Assembly (NCBI RefSeq): GCF_003584165.1
Contig: NZ_QXFJ01000028.1
Span: 1 to 64,000 of the forward strand
DNA: 64,000 nt
Direction: 5' to 3'
From: Flagellimonas aequoris
Lineage (GTDB): Bacteria; Bacteroidota; Bacteroidia; Flavobacteriales; Flavobacteriaceae
The notes beneath the pieces are model-generated. The model saw only the letters and a list, made by a program, of their open reading frames with translations, searched no databases and had not been told where the DNA came from. Below are positions 35,906 through 45,605 of the stretch, in pieces (position 1 is the first letter of the stretch; every line of letters begins with the position of its first letter). The position numbers were made by a program, and so were the translations under genes.

Positions 35906-38305
35906 TTATTCGGTTCTTAAACTCTTTGTTGGATTAGAACGTGCCGCTTTGATGGCCTGGAAGCTTACCGTGATTACCGTGACCAACATGGCACCTAGCA
36001 TGGCAAGGCCAAAGATCCACCACTTCAGGATCACTCGATATGGATATTCCTGCAACCAACCGTTCATTACGTAATAGGCAATAGGCACCGCTATGAAACA
36101 GGAGATGATCACCAGTTTCAAGAAATCCTTGGAAAGCATGTTCCAAACGTTGAACACGGAGGCTCCCAAAACTTTTCTCACCCCAATTTCTTTGGTGCGT
36201 TGCTCGGCCACAAAAGAGGTAAGGCCAAAGAGCCCCAAACAGCTTATCAAAATGGCCAAGGCCGTAAAGATTCCGGATAGTGTGCCGATACGTACTTCTG
36301 AGGCAAATTTTTCGGCGTATTCTTCGTCCACAAAATCATATTGGAATGGAATATTGGGGAAATGTTCCTTGAACACCCGCTCAATAATGGCCAAGTTTTG
36401 GCTGGCACTTTGCTTGGGGTTCAACCTCAAATTGTAATAAGAGCCGTTGCCATATTTGTCAAACACATACATGCCTTGTTTTACCGGTTCATAGGGTGAT
36501 TGGGCAATCATATCCTGTACCACGCCGATAATTTTTAGGGGTGGATTGGGGTCTTCCTCGTCATCATCTTTGATGAACTGGCCTATCGGGTTTTTAAGCC
36601 CCATATATTTAACAGCGGTCTCGTTGATGAGCACTGCATTGGAATCGGATGGGAATTCCCGTGAAAAGTCCCTTCCCTCCACAATCTTTAGGTTTAGGCT
36701 CTTGGCATATTCTGGGGAAACCTCGGTCCAAGCGAGATCTTCCTGAAAACCTTCTGGCTTGCCCTCCCAATTAAAACCACTTCGGTTGGACCAAATATTG
36801 GTGGTAGGAGCACTGGAGGTGGACATCTCCATAACGGCGCCAGACTTGATGAACTCATCTCGCATCAACTCGAATTTGCCAGTAAAATCTTGGCTCATGG
36901 TCGGTATTTGGACCAACCCTTCCTTGTCATAACCAATGGGCCTGTTCTTGGCATAGTTGATCTGTTGCATCACGATGACCGTTCCGATAATGAAGGCCAC
37001 GGACACAGTGAACTGAACCACAACCAAGATTTTTCTTGGCAATCCGGAATGTTTGCCCGCCTTAAATGTTCCCTTCAAAACATCTACAGGTCTAAAAGAG
37101 GACAGATATAGGGCGGGATAGCTTCCCGCCAAAAGGGACGTGAACAGAATGAAAGCCAAAGAGGCTCCCCAAAATCCTGCCGAACCCCATGGGAACGACA
37201 TTTCTTTTTTGGCAAGCTCGTTGAAACCGCTCAGGGAAATCACCACAATCAATACCGCGATCACAAAAGCAAAAAGGACCACCAAAAAGGATTCTCCCAA
37301 GAATTGGTTGATCAATTGGTTGCGTTGTGACCCTATGGATTTTCTGATACCCACTTCCTTGGCCCTTTTCTCGGAACGGGCCGTACTCAGGTTCATAAAG
37401 TTGATACAGGCCAAAAGCAGCACAAAGGCCCCGATAATGGCAAACAGCCAAACATATTTGATTCGCCCCCCAACTTGTTTTCCATTTTCAAAATTCCCAC
37501 GTAGATGCCAATCCTTCATGGGGAAGAGAAACAATTGGGGGTTGAATTCCTCCGTGTTCTTGTTGAGGGTTTTCTTAACATCTTTTACGGTAGAAGTCAC
37601 CCGTTCCATGGTGGTGTTGTCCGCAATCTGCACAAACATTTGGAAGGAGTTGTTTCCCCATTGGTCCTCTGCGTTTTTTATCCATTCGTTCACGGAAACA
37701 TATTTGTCCCATGGCATGATGAACTCCGTATCGTTGAAGGAGGCATTAAAGGGAATGTCCTCATACACGGCCGTTACCATCATGTCGTATTGGCTGTTGA
37801 CCTCAATGGTCTTTCCAATAGGGTCCTCGTCGCCAAAAAGGGCCTTTGCGGTCGATTCGTTCAACATGATGGAATTGATTTCCCGAATCCCATCTTTTTC
37901 ACCTTTCAGGATTTTAAGATCTAACATTTCGGGTGCTTCGCGCTGCATGAAATTGCCATCACGCGAGATGCTGGTTTCCCCATATTTTAAATATTGGGAG
38001 TTGTTCCAAGAGCACATCACTAAATGCTTGAAGTTGTCCATATAACCATCCCTAAAAGCTTTTTCCAAAGGCCGGGGAATGGCAGGACCTGTGCCCGTCC
38101 GCCCATTGAAGGTCTGCGATTGGTAAATCTGGGCAATCTGGTTTTTGTTGGTGAAATAATCGTTATGGCTCAGTTCATCCTTCACCCATAGTCCGATGAT
38201 TAAGGTAACGGCCATGCCCAATGCAAGGCCACCAACATTGATGATGGTATAGCCCTTATGTTTGGTAAGGTTCCTCCAGGCAATTTTTAAATAATTCTTT
38301 AACAT
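35906..38305 (-). CDS. Array permease 4: duplicated FtsX/MacB-type ABC permease
   Basis: 799 residues, starting MLKNYLKIAWRNLTKHKGY. The post-helix signature is strongly altered (DELSHNDY...NQIAQI). Coupling motifs are RAKEVGIRKSIGS and RTKEIGVRKVLGA; the C-terminus is NPTKSLRTE. Near its end YPYRVILKWWIFGLAM replaces the usual FAYR...WW. Its leader shares 17 bases with permease 6 (38303-38319) and 15 bases with permeases 1 and 3 (38315-38329). Confidence 0.9.
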   Translation of the reverse strand: MLKNYLKIAWRNLTKHKGYTIINVGGLALGMAVTLIIGLWVKDELSHNDYFTNKNQIAQIYQSQTFNGRTGTGPAIPRPLEKAFRDGYMDNFKHLVMCSWNNSQYLKYGETSISRDGNFMQREAPEMLDLKILKGEKDGIREINSIMLNESTAKALFGDEDPIGKTIEVNSQYDMMVTAVYEDIPFNASFNDTEFIMPWDKYVSVNEWIKNAEDQWGNNSFQMFVQIADNTTMERVTSTVKDVKKTLNKNTEEFNPQLFLFPMKDWHLRGNFENGKQVGGRIKYVWLFAIIGAFVLLLACINFMNLSTARSEKRAKEVGIRKSIGSQRNQLINQFLGESFLVVLFAFVIAVLIVVISLSGFNELAKKEMSFPWGSAGFWGASLAFILFTSLLAGSYPALYLSSFRPVDVLKGTFKAGKHSGLPRKILVVVQFTVSVAFIIGTVIVMQQINYAKNRPIGYDKEGLVQIPTMSQDFTGKFELMRDEFIKSGAVMEMSTSSAPTTNIWSNRSGFNWEGKPEGFQEDLAWTEVSPEYAKSLNLKIVEGRDFSREFPSDSNAVLINETAVKYMGLKNPIGQFIKDDDEEDPNPPLKIIGVVQDMIAQSPYEPVKQGMYVFDKYGNGSYYNLRLNPKQSASQNLAIIERVFKEHFPNIPFQYDFVDEEYAEKFASEVRIGTLSGIFTALAILISCLGLFGLTSFVAEQRTKEIGVRKVLGASVFNVWNMLSKDFLKLVIISCFIAVPIAYYVMNGWLQEYPYRVILKWWIFGLAMLGAMLVTVITVSFQAIKAARSNPTKSLRTE

Positions 38306-38336
38306 GATGGTTCGTTTTTGATTGATGATTTATGAT

Positions 38337-40751
38337 CTATTCTGACCTTAAGCTTTTAGCTGGATTCACCAGCCCCGCCCGTATGGATTGATAACTTACG
38401 GTAAGCAATGCAATACCTAAGGAGATACCTCCCGCCAAGGCAAATACCCACCATTGAACATCTATTCTATAAGCAAAGTCTTCCAACCAGCGGCTCATCA
38501 TGTACCACCCAATGGGGATGGCTATGATGATCGCAATCAAGATCAGTTTCATGAAATCCATGGTCAACAACTGGTAAATACTTTTGAACGGAGCACCCAA
38601 AACCAATCGAATACTGATTTCCTTTTTTCGCTGTTCCACCAAAAAGGCCGATAGTGCGAACAGGCCCAAACAGGCCACAAGTATGGCAAAAAGCGCGAAG
38701 CTGTTGAATATTTTTCCCATGCGCTGCACATCGTCGTGCATGTGTGCAAATTCTTGGTCCAGAAAGGTGTACTCAAAAGACTGTTGTGGCACATATTCCT
38801 GCCAAATGGAGGCTACTGAAGCAATGGCCTGGGTGGTTTCTCTCTTGTTCAATTTTATGGAAATCATACTTGGGCTATTGCCGATCACAAGGGATAGGGA
38901 GGCGATATCTTCCTTTAGGTTCTTAAAATGGAAATCTTCCACCACCCCGATTATGGTCCAGTCGCGCCCATTGTTGATGTGTTTGCCAATCGGATTTTGA
39001 AGACCAAGTTCCTTGGCCATGGTGGTATTGATCACAATGGCGGTGGAGTCACTGGCAAAGTCCTTTGAAAATGCCCTTCCCTCCTTTACATGGAGGCCAA
39101 GAGTTTCAATATAATCGTAGTCTACCTGCCATATCTGCGCAGGCACCGAAATTTCTTGGCTGCCCTCGTTGATCATACCAAAAGTGTTTCCGTTGCGTTT
39201 GGATCCTTCTACCGGGAGATAATCGCTTACGGTCACAGATTTCACGTCGGATAGTCCAAGAAGACGTTCCTTAAAGGATTCCGTATTGTCTTTTAACAAG
39301 TTGGTTCCTTTGATAACCAATACTTGGTCCTTGTTGAAGCCCAATTTTTTATCCATGATGTAATTCATCTGTTTATAGATGATCAAGGTGCCTATGATCA
39401 ATACCACCGATGTGGTAAATTGAAACACCACCAAGCCACTTCTCAACTTACCGCTCTTACTGCCGGTACTCAAGGTGCCTTTTAGCACGTTCACGGGTTT
39501 GAAAGCAGAGAGATAGAAGGCGGGATATAGGCCTGCCAAAATTCCGACCAACAATGCTGCCACAAGGACCACAGGTAAAAACCACCAATCTGCCCATGGC
39601 ATTACAATGTGTTTCGCTGCTATGGAATTAAAGGTTGGCAATAAGGCCCATGCCAACAATACTCCAATAACAAAGGATATAAAACTGTAGATGACCGATT
39701 CGGTCAAAAATTGGCTTACCAAATTGCCCCGGAAGGCTCCCACTGTTTTTTTGAGACCCACTTCCTTGGCCCTATTGGCAGATTTAGCTGTGGATAGATT
39801 GATGAAGTTGATGACCGCCAACAACAACACAAAAATGGCAATGGCCGCAAAGAGCCAAACAAAACGGATATCGCCGTGCCGTAGCCCATCACCCATTTTG
39901 ATGTCGGATTTTAGGTGTATGTCTGTAACAGGCTGTAACTTGTATTCCAACGTTTTTAAGACCTCCATGAAATCCGCGCTCCTCATCCTTTCCTTATATG
40001 TCGGGATAACATATTCCTCTAGTATGGAGACCATTTTCTTCTCCAAAGCAGGGATGTCGGTATTGTTATCGACCAGCAAATATGTAAAGTAGTTTGTGTT
40101 GGACCAACTCATGTTGGTATCCTCTATGGCCAATAGAAAATTGAAGTCGAGATGGGTTTTTTCCGAAGGGTTCTCTTTAATGACCCCGGTGACCGTATAG
40201 GGCCTGTTGGAATTGTCATCAAGAAATATGGTCTTGCCCACCGCATGGCCCTCTGGAAAATATTTGGCTGCCTTGGAAGCGGTCAGTACCACACTTTGTG
40301 GATTGGTGAGGACTTGCTTGGGATTGCCTTCCAACAATTCAAACTCCAAAATATCAAAAACCCCTTGATCGGCGAAGATGAAACCGTCCTCAAAGTTGTT
40401 TTGCATAGTGCCCACAGGGCGAAAAGGTCTTCTGCCCGCACCAAAAAGCTCGCTCATGTTTATTTTGCCGGCTTCCAAAATTTCAGGAAAGGTGGATTGC
40501 AGGGTTTCGGCAAAGGGGAGTTGAAAATGAACACTTTTTAATAACTCTCCGTTCATTACCCCTTGCATGACCACACGGTAGATGCGATCTTTGTTCTTGT
40601 AATGGTTGTCATAGCTCAATTCATTTTTGATGAAAAGGGCTATTAAAAGGCAGGCTGCTATCCCAACGGCAAAACCACCAATTTTAATGGTGGTAAAGAG
40701 CTTGTCCTTTTTGATGTTTCGCCAGGCGATCCGTAAATGGTTTTTAAACAT
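38337..40751 (-). CDS. Array permease 3: duplicated FtsX/MacB-type ABC permease
   Basis: 804 residues, starting MFKNHLRIAWRNIKKDKLF. The signature after helix 1 is NELSYDNHY...DRIYRV. Coupling motifs are RAKEVGLKKTVGA and RKKEISIRLVLGA (unusual Ser and Leu). The C-terminus NPAKSLRSE and the preceding helix (YRIDVQWWVFALAG) are nearly the same as in permease 1, although permease 2 lies between them; this suggests gene conversion or shuffled duplication. Second-domain core: GVVEDFHFKNL. Confidence 0.9.
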   Translation of the reverse strand: MFKNHLRIAWRNIKKDKLFTTIKIGGFAVGIAACLLIALFIKNELSYDNHYKNKDRIYRVVMQGVMNGELLKSVHFQLPFAETLQSTFPEILEAGKINMSELFGAGRRPFRPVGTMQNNFEDGFIFADQGVFDILEFELLEGNPKQVLTNPQSVVLTASKAAKYFPEGHAVGKTIFLDDNSNRPYTVTGVIKENPSEKTHLDFNFLLAIEDTNMSWSNTNYFTYLLVDNNTDIPALEKKMVSILEEYVIPTYKERMRSADFMEVLKTLEYKLQPVTDIHLKSDIKMGDGLRHGDIRFVWLFAAIAIFVLLLAVINFINLSTAKSANRAKEVGLKKTVGAFRGNLVSQFLTESVIYSFISFVIGVLLAWALLPTFNSIAAKHIVMPWADWWFLPVVLVAALLVGILAGLYPAFYLSAFKPVNVLKGTLSTGSKSGKLRSGLVVFQFTTSVVLIIGTLIIYKQMNYIMDKKLGFNKDQVLVIKGTNLLKDNTESFKERLLGLSDVKSVTVSDYLPVEGSKRNGNTFGMINEGSQEISVPAQIWQVDYDYIETLGLHVKEGRAFSKDFASDSTAIVINTTMAKELGLQNPIGKHINNGRDWTIIGVVEDFHFKNLKEDIASLSLVIGNSPSMISIKLNKRETTQAIASVASIWQEYVPQQSFEYTFLDQEFAHMHDDVQRMGKIFNSFALFAILVACLGLFALSAFLVEQRKKEISIRLVLGAPFKSIYQLLTMDFMKLILIAIIIAIPIGWYMMSRWLEDFAYRIDVQWWVFALAGGISLGIALLTVSYQSIRAGLVNPAKSLRSE

Positions 40752-40779
40752 GATGTTTTTTTTGATTGATGATGTTATC

Positions 40780-43161
40780 TCACTCGGTACGTAAACTTTT
40801 TACAGGATTGGCACTTGCTGCTTTGATGGCTTGAAAACTTACGGTTACCAATGCAATGAGAATGGTCAAGATACTTGCTATGGCAAATACGGCCCATCCG
40901 ATGTTTGTTCTATAGGCAAATTGTTGGAGCCAGCCACTCATAAGGTACCATGCAACGGGAGAGGCGATCAATATGGCAATTAAAACAAGTTTTAGAAAAT
41001 CGAGGAAAAGTAATTGCAGTATTGCATAGGTGGAGGAACCCAACACCTTACGCACGCCAATTTCTTTCACCCGCATTTCATTGTTGAAAGCTGCCAATCC
41101 GAACAAACCAAGGCAGGAAATGAAAATGGCAAGAATGGCAAAATACTTGGAAAGCGATAAGATTCGCTGTTCCGAAGAATACTGGGCATTGAACATTTGA
41201 TCCTGAAAGGTGAAATTAAAATTGTAACCAGGATTATAATCTGTATACAATCGCTTTATGTTTTCAATGGTCTTCATTTCCGATCCGGAATGGATCCGCA
41301 CCATTGCCAAAGCCAAATGGTTAGAGGAATACTTAAAAACCACGGGTGAAATGGGTTGCATGACGGAGGCGGTATGAAAATCCTTCATGACCCCAAGAAT
41401 GGTCTTGTCCTCTCCCCAAAGATTGATTTTTTGCCCAACAGGATTTTCCAACCCCATTATCCGTATGGCCTCCTCATTAAATATTACGTAAGACTCGGGA
41501 GAACCGAGTTTTGCGTTAAAAGATTCCCCTTCCACCATTTCTATGTTAAGGGTCTGTGTCAGGTTTTCATCCACATCGCGAACAATAAAATCTACCTCAA
41601 GATCCGCTGGCTTACCGGCCCAGTCAATGCCGTAGGTGGAAGACCCGCCGTCTTCCCGGACAATACTCTGGCTAAGTCCACCAACACGTTCCACACCCTC
41701 TACTTTTTCAACCTCATCGAAGAAAAAAGGGATGTTGTCATAGGCCTTGCCCTCAAGATCTATTTGGACTATGTTATCTTTTTGATAACCAATGGGTTTT
41801 GTGAGCGCAAAGTTGAGCTGGTTGTTTATGATCAATACCGATATGATCAGGACTAGGGATGCCATAAACTGAAAGACCACCAGGCCTTTTCGTGTAAAAA
41901 GTTCCCCGCCATGGGTCTTAAAGGCGCCTTTAAGTGTTGCCAATGGACTAAAGCCGGACAAATAAAATGCTGGATAACTTCCGGAGATCAATCCGGTAAG
42001 CAATGTGGCCAAAATCAATACTGGGGCATTTTGGAAAATAAGTTGAAGATCCAGTTCTTTGCCTGAAACATAGTTGAACGCAGGAATCAACAAAAAGACC
42101 AATAAAAGGGCCAATATCAAAGAAAGGCATGTTAGGAAAATCGATTCTGTTAGAAACTGAACCACCAGTGTTCTTTTGGTACTCCCTACCGTTTTCTTGA
42201 TGCCGATTTCCTTAAATCTCCTGCTAACGCGGGCCGTGGAAAGATTCATGAAATTGATACAGGCAATGAGCAGGACCAAAATGGCAATGAAAGAAAAAAG
42301 CCTAACGTAGGTAATTCTGCCACCACTTTGAATACCATCCACATAATTGCCCTTTAGGTAAGCATCTGAATATTTTCTTGTGAAAAGACTGAACATGTTA
42401 CCATCAAGGTACTTGTCTACGAACCGGTCTATTTTTTTATTAAAGGCCGCCTGGTCCGTGTTGGGCTTGAGGACAAGGTATGTTTGTGGGCCGGTATTGT
42501 ACCATTCTTTTCCGTTTGTCCAAATGTCTTCCAGCAATTTCTTTTTGGTCCCTATGAAACTGAACTTCATGGTAGAGTTTGAAGGAACGTCCTCAAAAAC
42601 ACCTGTAATCTTTCCGCTCTGCTCTTTGCCAAAGAAGCTATATTTTATTTGATGGTTTAGGGCTTTGTCAACAGAACCGAACAGTTTTAAGGCAAAGTTT
42701 TCGGAAACAACAATGGCATCCTTATCTTGAAGCACTTGATCAATGGAGCCTCGTATCAGGGGAAAGGAAAACACATTGAAAAAGTTTTTACTGGCAAATA
42801 GCCCTTCCGTTTTGAAAGTATTCTCCCCATCGGAGAAAGTGATTGCCATTCCCTCCCTCTCAAGATTCATAACGGTCACCGCATCTTCAACCTCGGGCAG
42901 ATCTTTTTCCAATGCTTCTGCAAGGGGCCCTTGTGTACCTTCATGAACTCTGATTACTCCATTTTCCTCGCTCTTCATCAATATTTGATAAAGGTTTTGG
43001 TCATTTTCATGAAACGTATCGACCGTCATTTCATCAGTGACCCAGAAAAAGATTAAAAAAGCACTGGCCAGTCCTGTGGAAAGCCCCAGAATATTTATCA
43101 ATGAAAACAAAGGATTTCTCCTAAGGTTTCTCCAAGCTATTTTAAGATGTGTCTTGATCAT
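40780..43161 (-). CDS. Array permease 2: duplicated FtsX/MacB-type ABC permease
   Basis: 793 residues, starting MIKTHLKIAWRNLRRNPLF. The signature after helix 1 is altered (DEMTVDTF...QNLYQI). Coupling motifs are RRFKEIGIKKTVGS and MRVKEIGVRKVLGS; the C-terminus is NPVKSLRTE. The last module has TNIGWAVFAIAS, a single Trp instead of WW. Second-domain core: GVMKDFHTASV. Gaps are 28 bases on the permease 3 side and 32 on the permease 1 side. Confidence 0.9.
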   Translation of the reverse strand: MIKTHLKIAWRNLRRNPLFSLINILGLSTGLASAFLIFFWVTDEMTVDTFHENDQNLYQILMKSEENGVIRVHEGTQGPLAEALEKDLPEVEDAVTVMNLEREGMAITFSDGENTFKTEGLFASKNFFNVFSFPLIRGSIDQVLQDKDAIVVSENFALKLFGSVDKALNHQIKYSFFGKEQSGKITGVFEDVPSNSTMKFSFIGTKKKLLEDIWTNGKEWYNTGPQTYLVLKPNTDQAAFNKKIDRFVDKYLDGNMFSLFTRKYSDAYLKGNYVDGIQSGGRITYVRLFSFIAILVLLIACINFMNLSTARVSRRFKEIGIKKTVGSTKRTLVVQFLTESIFLTCLSLILALLLVFLLIPAFNYVSGKELDLQLIFQNAPVLILATLLTGLISGSYPAFYLSGFSPLATLKGAFKTHGGELFTRKGLVVFQFMASLVLIISVLIINNQLNFALTKPIGYQKDNIVQIDLEGKAYDNIPFFFDEVEKVEGVERVGGLSQSIVREDGGSSTYGIDWAGKPADLEVDFIVRDVDENLTQTLNIEMVEGESFNAKLGSPESYVIFNEEAIRIMGLENPVGQKINLWGEDKTILGVMKDFHTASVMQPISPVVFKYSSNHLALAMVRIHSGSEMKTIENIKRLYTDYNPGYNFNFTFQDQMFNAQYSSEQRILSLSKYFAILAIFISCLGLFGLAAFNNEMRVKEIGVRKVLGSSTYAILQLLFLDFLKLVLIAILIASPVAWYLMSGWLQQFAYRTNIGWAVFAIASILTILIALVTVSFQAIKAASANPVKSLRTE

Positions 43162-43193
43162 GATGGTTTGTTTTTATGATGATGTTTTTTATG

Positions 43194-45575
43194 TCATTCG
43201 GCACGTAAACTTTTAGTAGGGTTGGTGAGGGCGGCCCTGATAGATTGAAAACTTACGGTCAACAAGGCAATGCCCAGGGCAATGGTACCTGCAAGGGCAA
43301 AAACCCACCATTGCAGATCAATTCTATAGGCGAATCCCTGTAACCAGTTTTCCATGGAGAAGTAGGCGAGAGGGAATCCTATGAACAAGGCAATAACCAC
43401 CAACTTGGCAAAATCCATGGAAAGCATTTGGCTGATTTTGCCCACGGAGGCCCCCAATACTTTTCGAATGCCGATTTCCTTTCTGCGTTGCTCTGCCGTA
43501 TAAGCTGCCAAACCAAAAAGGCCCAATGCCGCTACAAAAATGGCCAGGATGCAGAACACGATACTGATCTGTCCCGCCCGCTTTTCCCGAGCGTACATTC
43601 TTGCAATATTTTGATCTAAAAAAGAATAGTTGAAATCTAGATTGGGAACAATTCTGGTGAAAGTACTTTTAAGGTCGGCAACCGTATTGGCCAAATTCCC
43701 TGTTTTAAAACGTACTAACATGAATGATTTGCCTTCACTTGTACTGTTATTGAATGCATAGGCACCAATAGGTTGGTGCAACGATTCGTAGTTGAAATCG
43801 TCCACCACCCCTACTATGGTATTGGGAATTCCGATATATACCTCCTTGCCGATGGCCTCTTCTGGGGAGAATCCTAAATAATCGATAGCTTTTTTGTTCA
43901 ACACAACTTCCACCAATGTATCCTTTTCACTTTTGAACTTGGGCAAGCTACTGCCGGCCAAAAGATGTAGCTTAAGGGCATCTACGATACCTGCATCGGT
44001 CACATTGGTCTGAATGTTCAGACCTTGTTCTTCCGTGTCATTTTTTCGAAGGGTTCGTCCACTTACATCCATGCCAGGATATCCTTGGGCCATGGATACT
44101 GCGGTAACTTCTGAGAGGTTTTTGAATTCTTGCTCCAAAGCGTTACGATTTTCGTCGCCACGCAATCCACCTATGGAAATGGCCATGACATTGTCTGCGG
44201 CAAAACCAAGGTTTTTATTTTGGATGTATTGGGTTTGTTGGTAGATGACCATCACGCCTACGATCAATGCGGTAGAGGCGGCAAATTGCATCACTACAAG
44301 GCCTTTTCTAATGACCACATTTCCCTTTCCTCGCTTTAAAGAAGGGGATAGGATTTCCTTGGGCAAAAATCTGGACAGGTACATGGAAGGGTACAATCCA
44401 GAAAACAAAGTCGTTACAAGCCAAACCCCCAATGCAGCCAACACAAAGGTTGGGTTGAGCAACAGGTCCATGGTCAAGTGTTGATCGGTTAAACCATTAA
44501 AGCTGGGCAACAACAACATCGTCAAAGCAACACCCAAAACAATGGAAATGGCCGTGATTAATCCGGTTTCCACATAAAACCGACCCACTAAAGACTCCGA
44601 AGAGGCTCCTAAGGTTTTGCTGATGCCCACTTCCTTGGAACGCTTTTGGGAACGTGCCGTGGTGAGGTTCATATAGTTAACGCAGGCAATTAAAAGGATC
44701 AAAATGGCCAAATAGGTCAGGTTGCGAACTTCATTGATATCGCCAATGCGGGACGCATATGAATTTCCGTAAGAGGCGGAATATAGGTGTACTTTGCTCA
44801 AGGGTTGTAAACCGAAGGAGTACCATTGGTTTTCCTTAGGGAGGTTTGCCTCCAGCATTTGGTCTATCTGTTTTTGGGTGGCATCCACTGAAACATTGTC
44901 TTTCAATAGGCAATAGGTTTCAAAACTGGCATTTGACCAAGAATCATTTTTGTAGAACCAATATCCATTACTCGAGGCCATGATTTCTGCATCAAATGTG
45001 CTGTTATCAGGAAAATCCTTGTATACCCCGGTCACCTCAAGCTCACGATCATTGTCCACCAAAATGGTTTGGCCAATCGGATTTTCCTGGTTGAAATAGG
45101 TCTGTGCAGCTGTTTCGGAAAGAATGACCGTGCTCGGCCTGTCCAAAACTGTGGCCGCATCCCCCTTTACCAGTTCAATATCGAAAATGGTCAACAACTC
45201 CTTGTCCACCCAATAAAAAAGGTCCTCAGTGAAGTTTTGGTTGTTTATGCGCAAGGAGGCGGGTCTACCAAAATTATGTTTTAACAACCTTGCCGCACTT
45301 TCCACATTGGTCACTTCTTCCTTCATGGCCAAAGCGGTTACAGGAGGTACCGTGGCCCAGGTTTCAAAACCAAAATCACCATCAGTTTTCAAGAGAACTC
45401 GTTGGATCCGGTCTTTTTTGGGAAACATGGAGTCGAAACTCCTCTCATGGGAAATAAACAGAAAAAGGAGCATGACGATGGTCAGCCCCATGGAAAGTCC
45501 AATAATGTTGATTCCTGAAAACAGTTTGTTCGATTTCAGGTTTCTCCAAGCGACTTTTAGGTTGTTCTTAAACAT
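43194..45575 (-). CDS. Array permease 1: duplicated FtsX/MacB-type ABC permease (promoter-proximal)
   Basis: 793 residues. The architecture, shared by all thirteen copies, is helix 1 (about 20-42), a periplasmic domain to about 280, three helices with the coupling motif RSKEVGISKTLGA near 310, then a fifth helix near 425, a second periplasmic domain, and three helices with RRKEIGIRKVLGA near 695. One chain therefore equals a fused MacB/FtsX dimer with eight helices but no ATPase domain. It starts MFKNNLKVAWRNLKSNKLF and ends NPTKSLRAE. In MacB-type systems such subunits move substrate in the periplasm towards a TolC conduit by ATP-driven motion in the cytoplasm. It follows the canonical ATPase by 30 bases, so it is the best candidate for the ancestral partner. 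Confidence 0.92.
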   Translation of the reverse strand: MFKNNLKVAWRNLKSNKLFSGINIIGLSMGLTIVMLLFLFISHERSFDSMFPKKDRIQRVLLKTDGDFGFETWATVPPVTALAMKEEVTNVESAARLLKHNFGRPASLRINNQNFTEDLFYWVDKELLTIFDIELVKGDAATVLDRPSTVILSETAAQTYFNQENPIGQTILVDNDRELEVTGVYKDFPDNSTFDAEIMASSNGYWFYKNDSWSNASFETYCLLKDNVSVDATQKQIDQMLEANLPKENQWYSFGLQPLSKVHLYSASYGNSYASRIGDINEVRNLTYLAILILLIACVNYMNLTTARSQKRSKEVGISKTLGASSESLVGRFYVETGLITAISIVLGVALTMLLLPSFNGLTDQHLTMDLLLNPTFVLAALGVWLVTTLFSGLYPSMYLSRFLPKEILSPSLKRGKGNVVIRKGLVVMQFAASTALIVGVMVIYQQTQYIQNKNLGFAADNVMAISIGGLRGDENRNALEQEFKNLSEVTAVSMAQGYPGMDVSGRTLRKNDTEEQGLNIQTNVTDAGIVDALKLHLLAGSSLPKFKSEKDTLVEVVLNKKAIDYLGFSPEEAIGKEVYIGIPNTIVGVVDDFNYESLHQPIGAYAFNNSTSEGKSFMLVRFKTGNLANTVADLKSTFTRIVPNLDFNYSFLDQNIARMYAREKRAGQISIVFCILAIFVAALGLFGLAAYTAEQRRKEIGIRKVLGASVGKISQMLSMDFAKLVVIALFIGFPLAYFSMENWLQGFAYRIDLQWWVFALAGTIALGIALLTVSFQSIRAALTNPTKSLRAE

Positions 45576-45605
45576 ATTTGGGATTTTTGATTGATGATTA
45601 AACTC

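Noticed and set aside
14037-45575. The array as a transposon cluster or a secretion-system locus
   Set aside because: No transposase, terminal repeats or gliding/secretion components; every copy has the same FtsX/MacB layout with coupling motifs.
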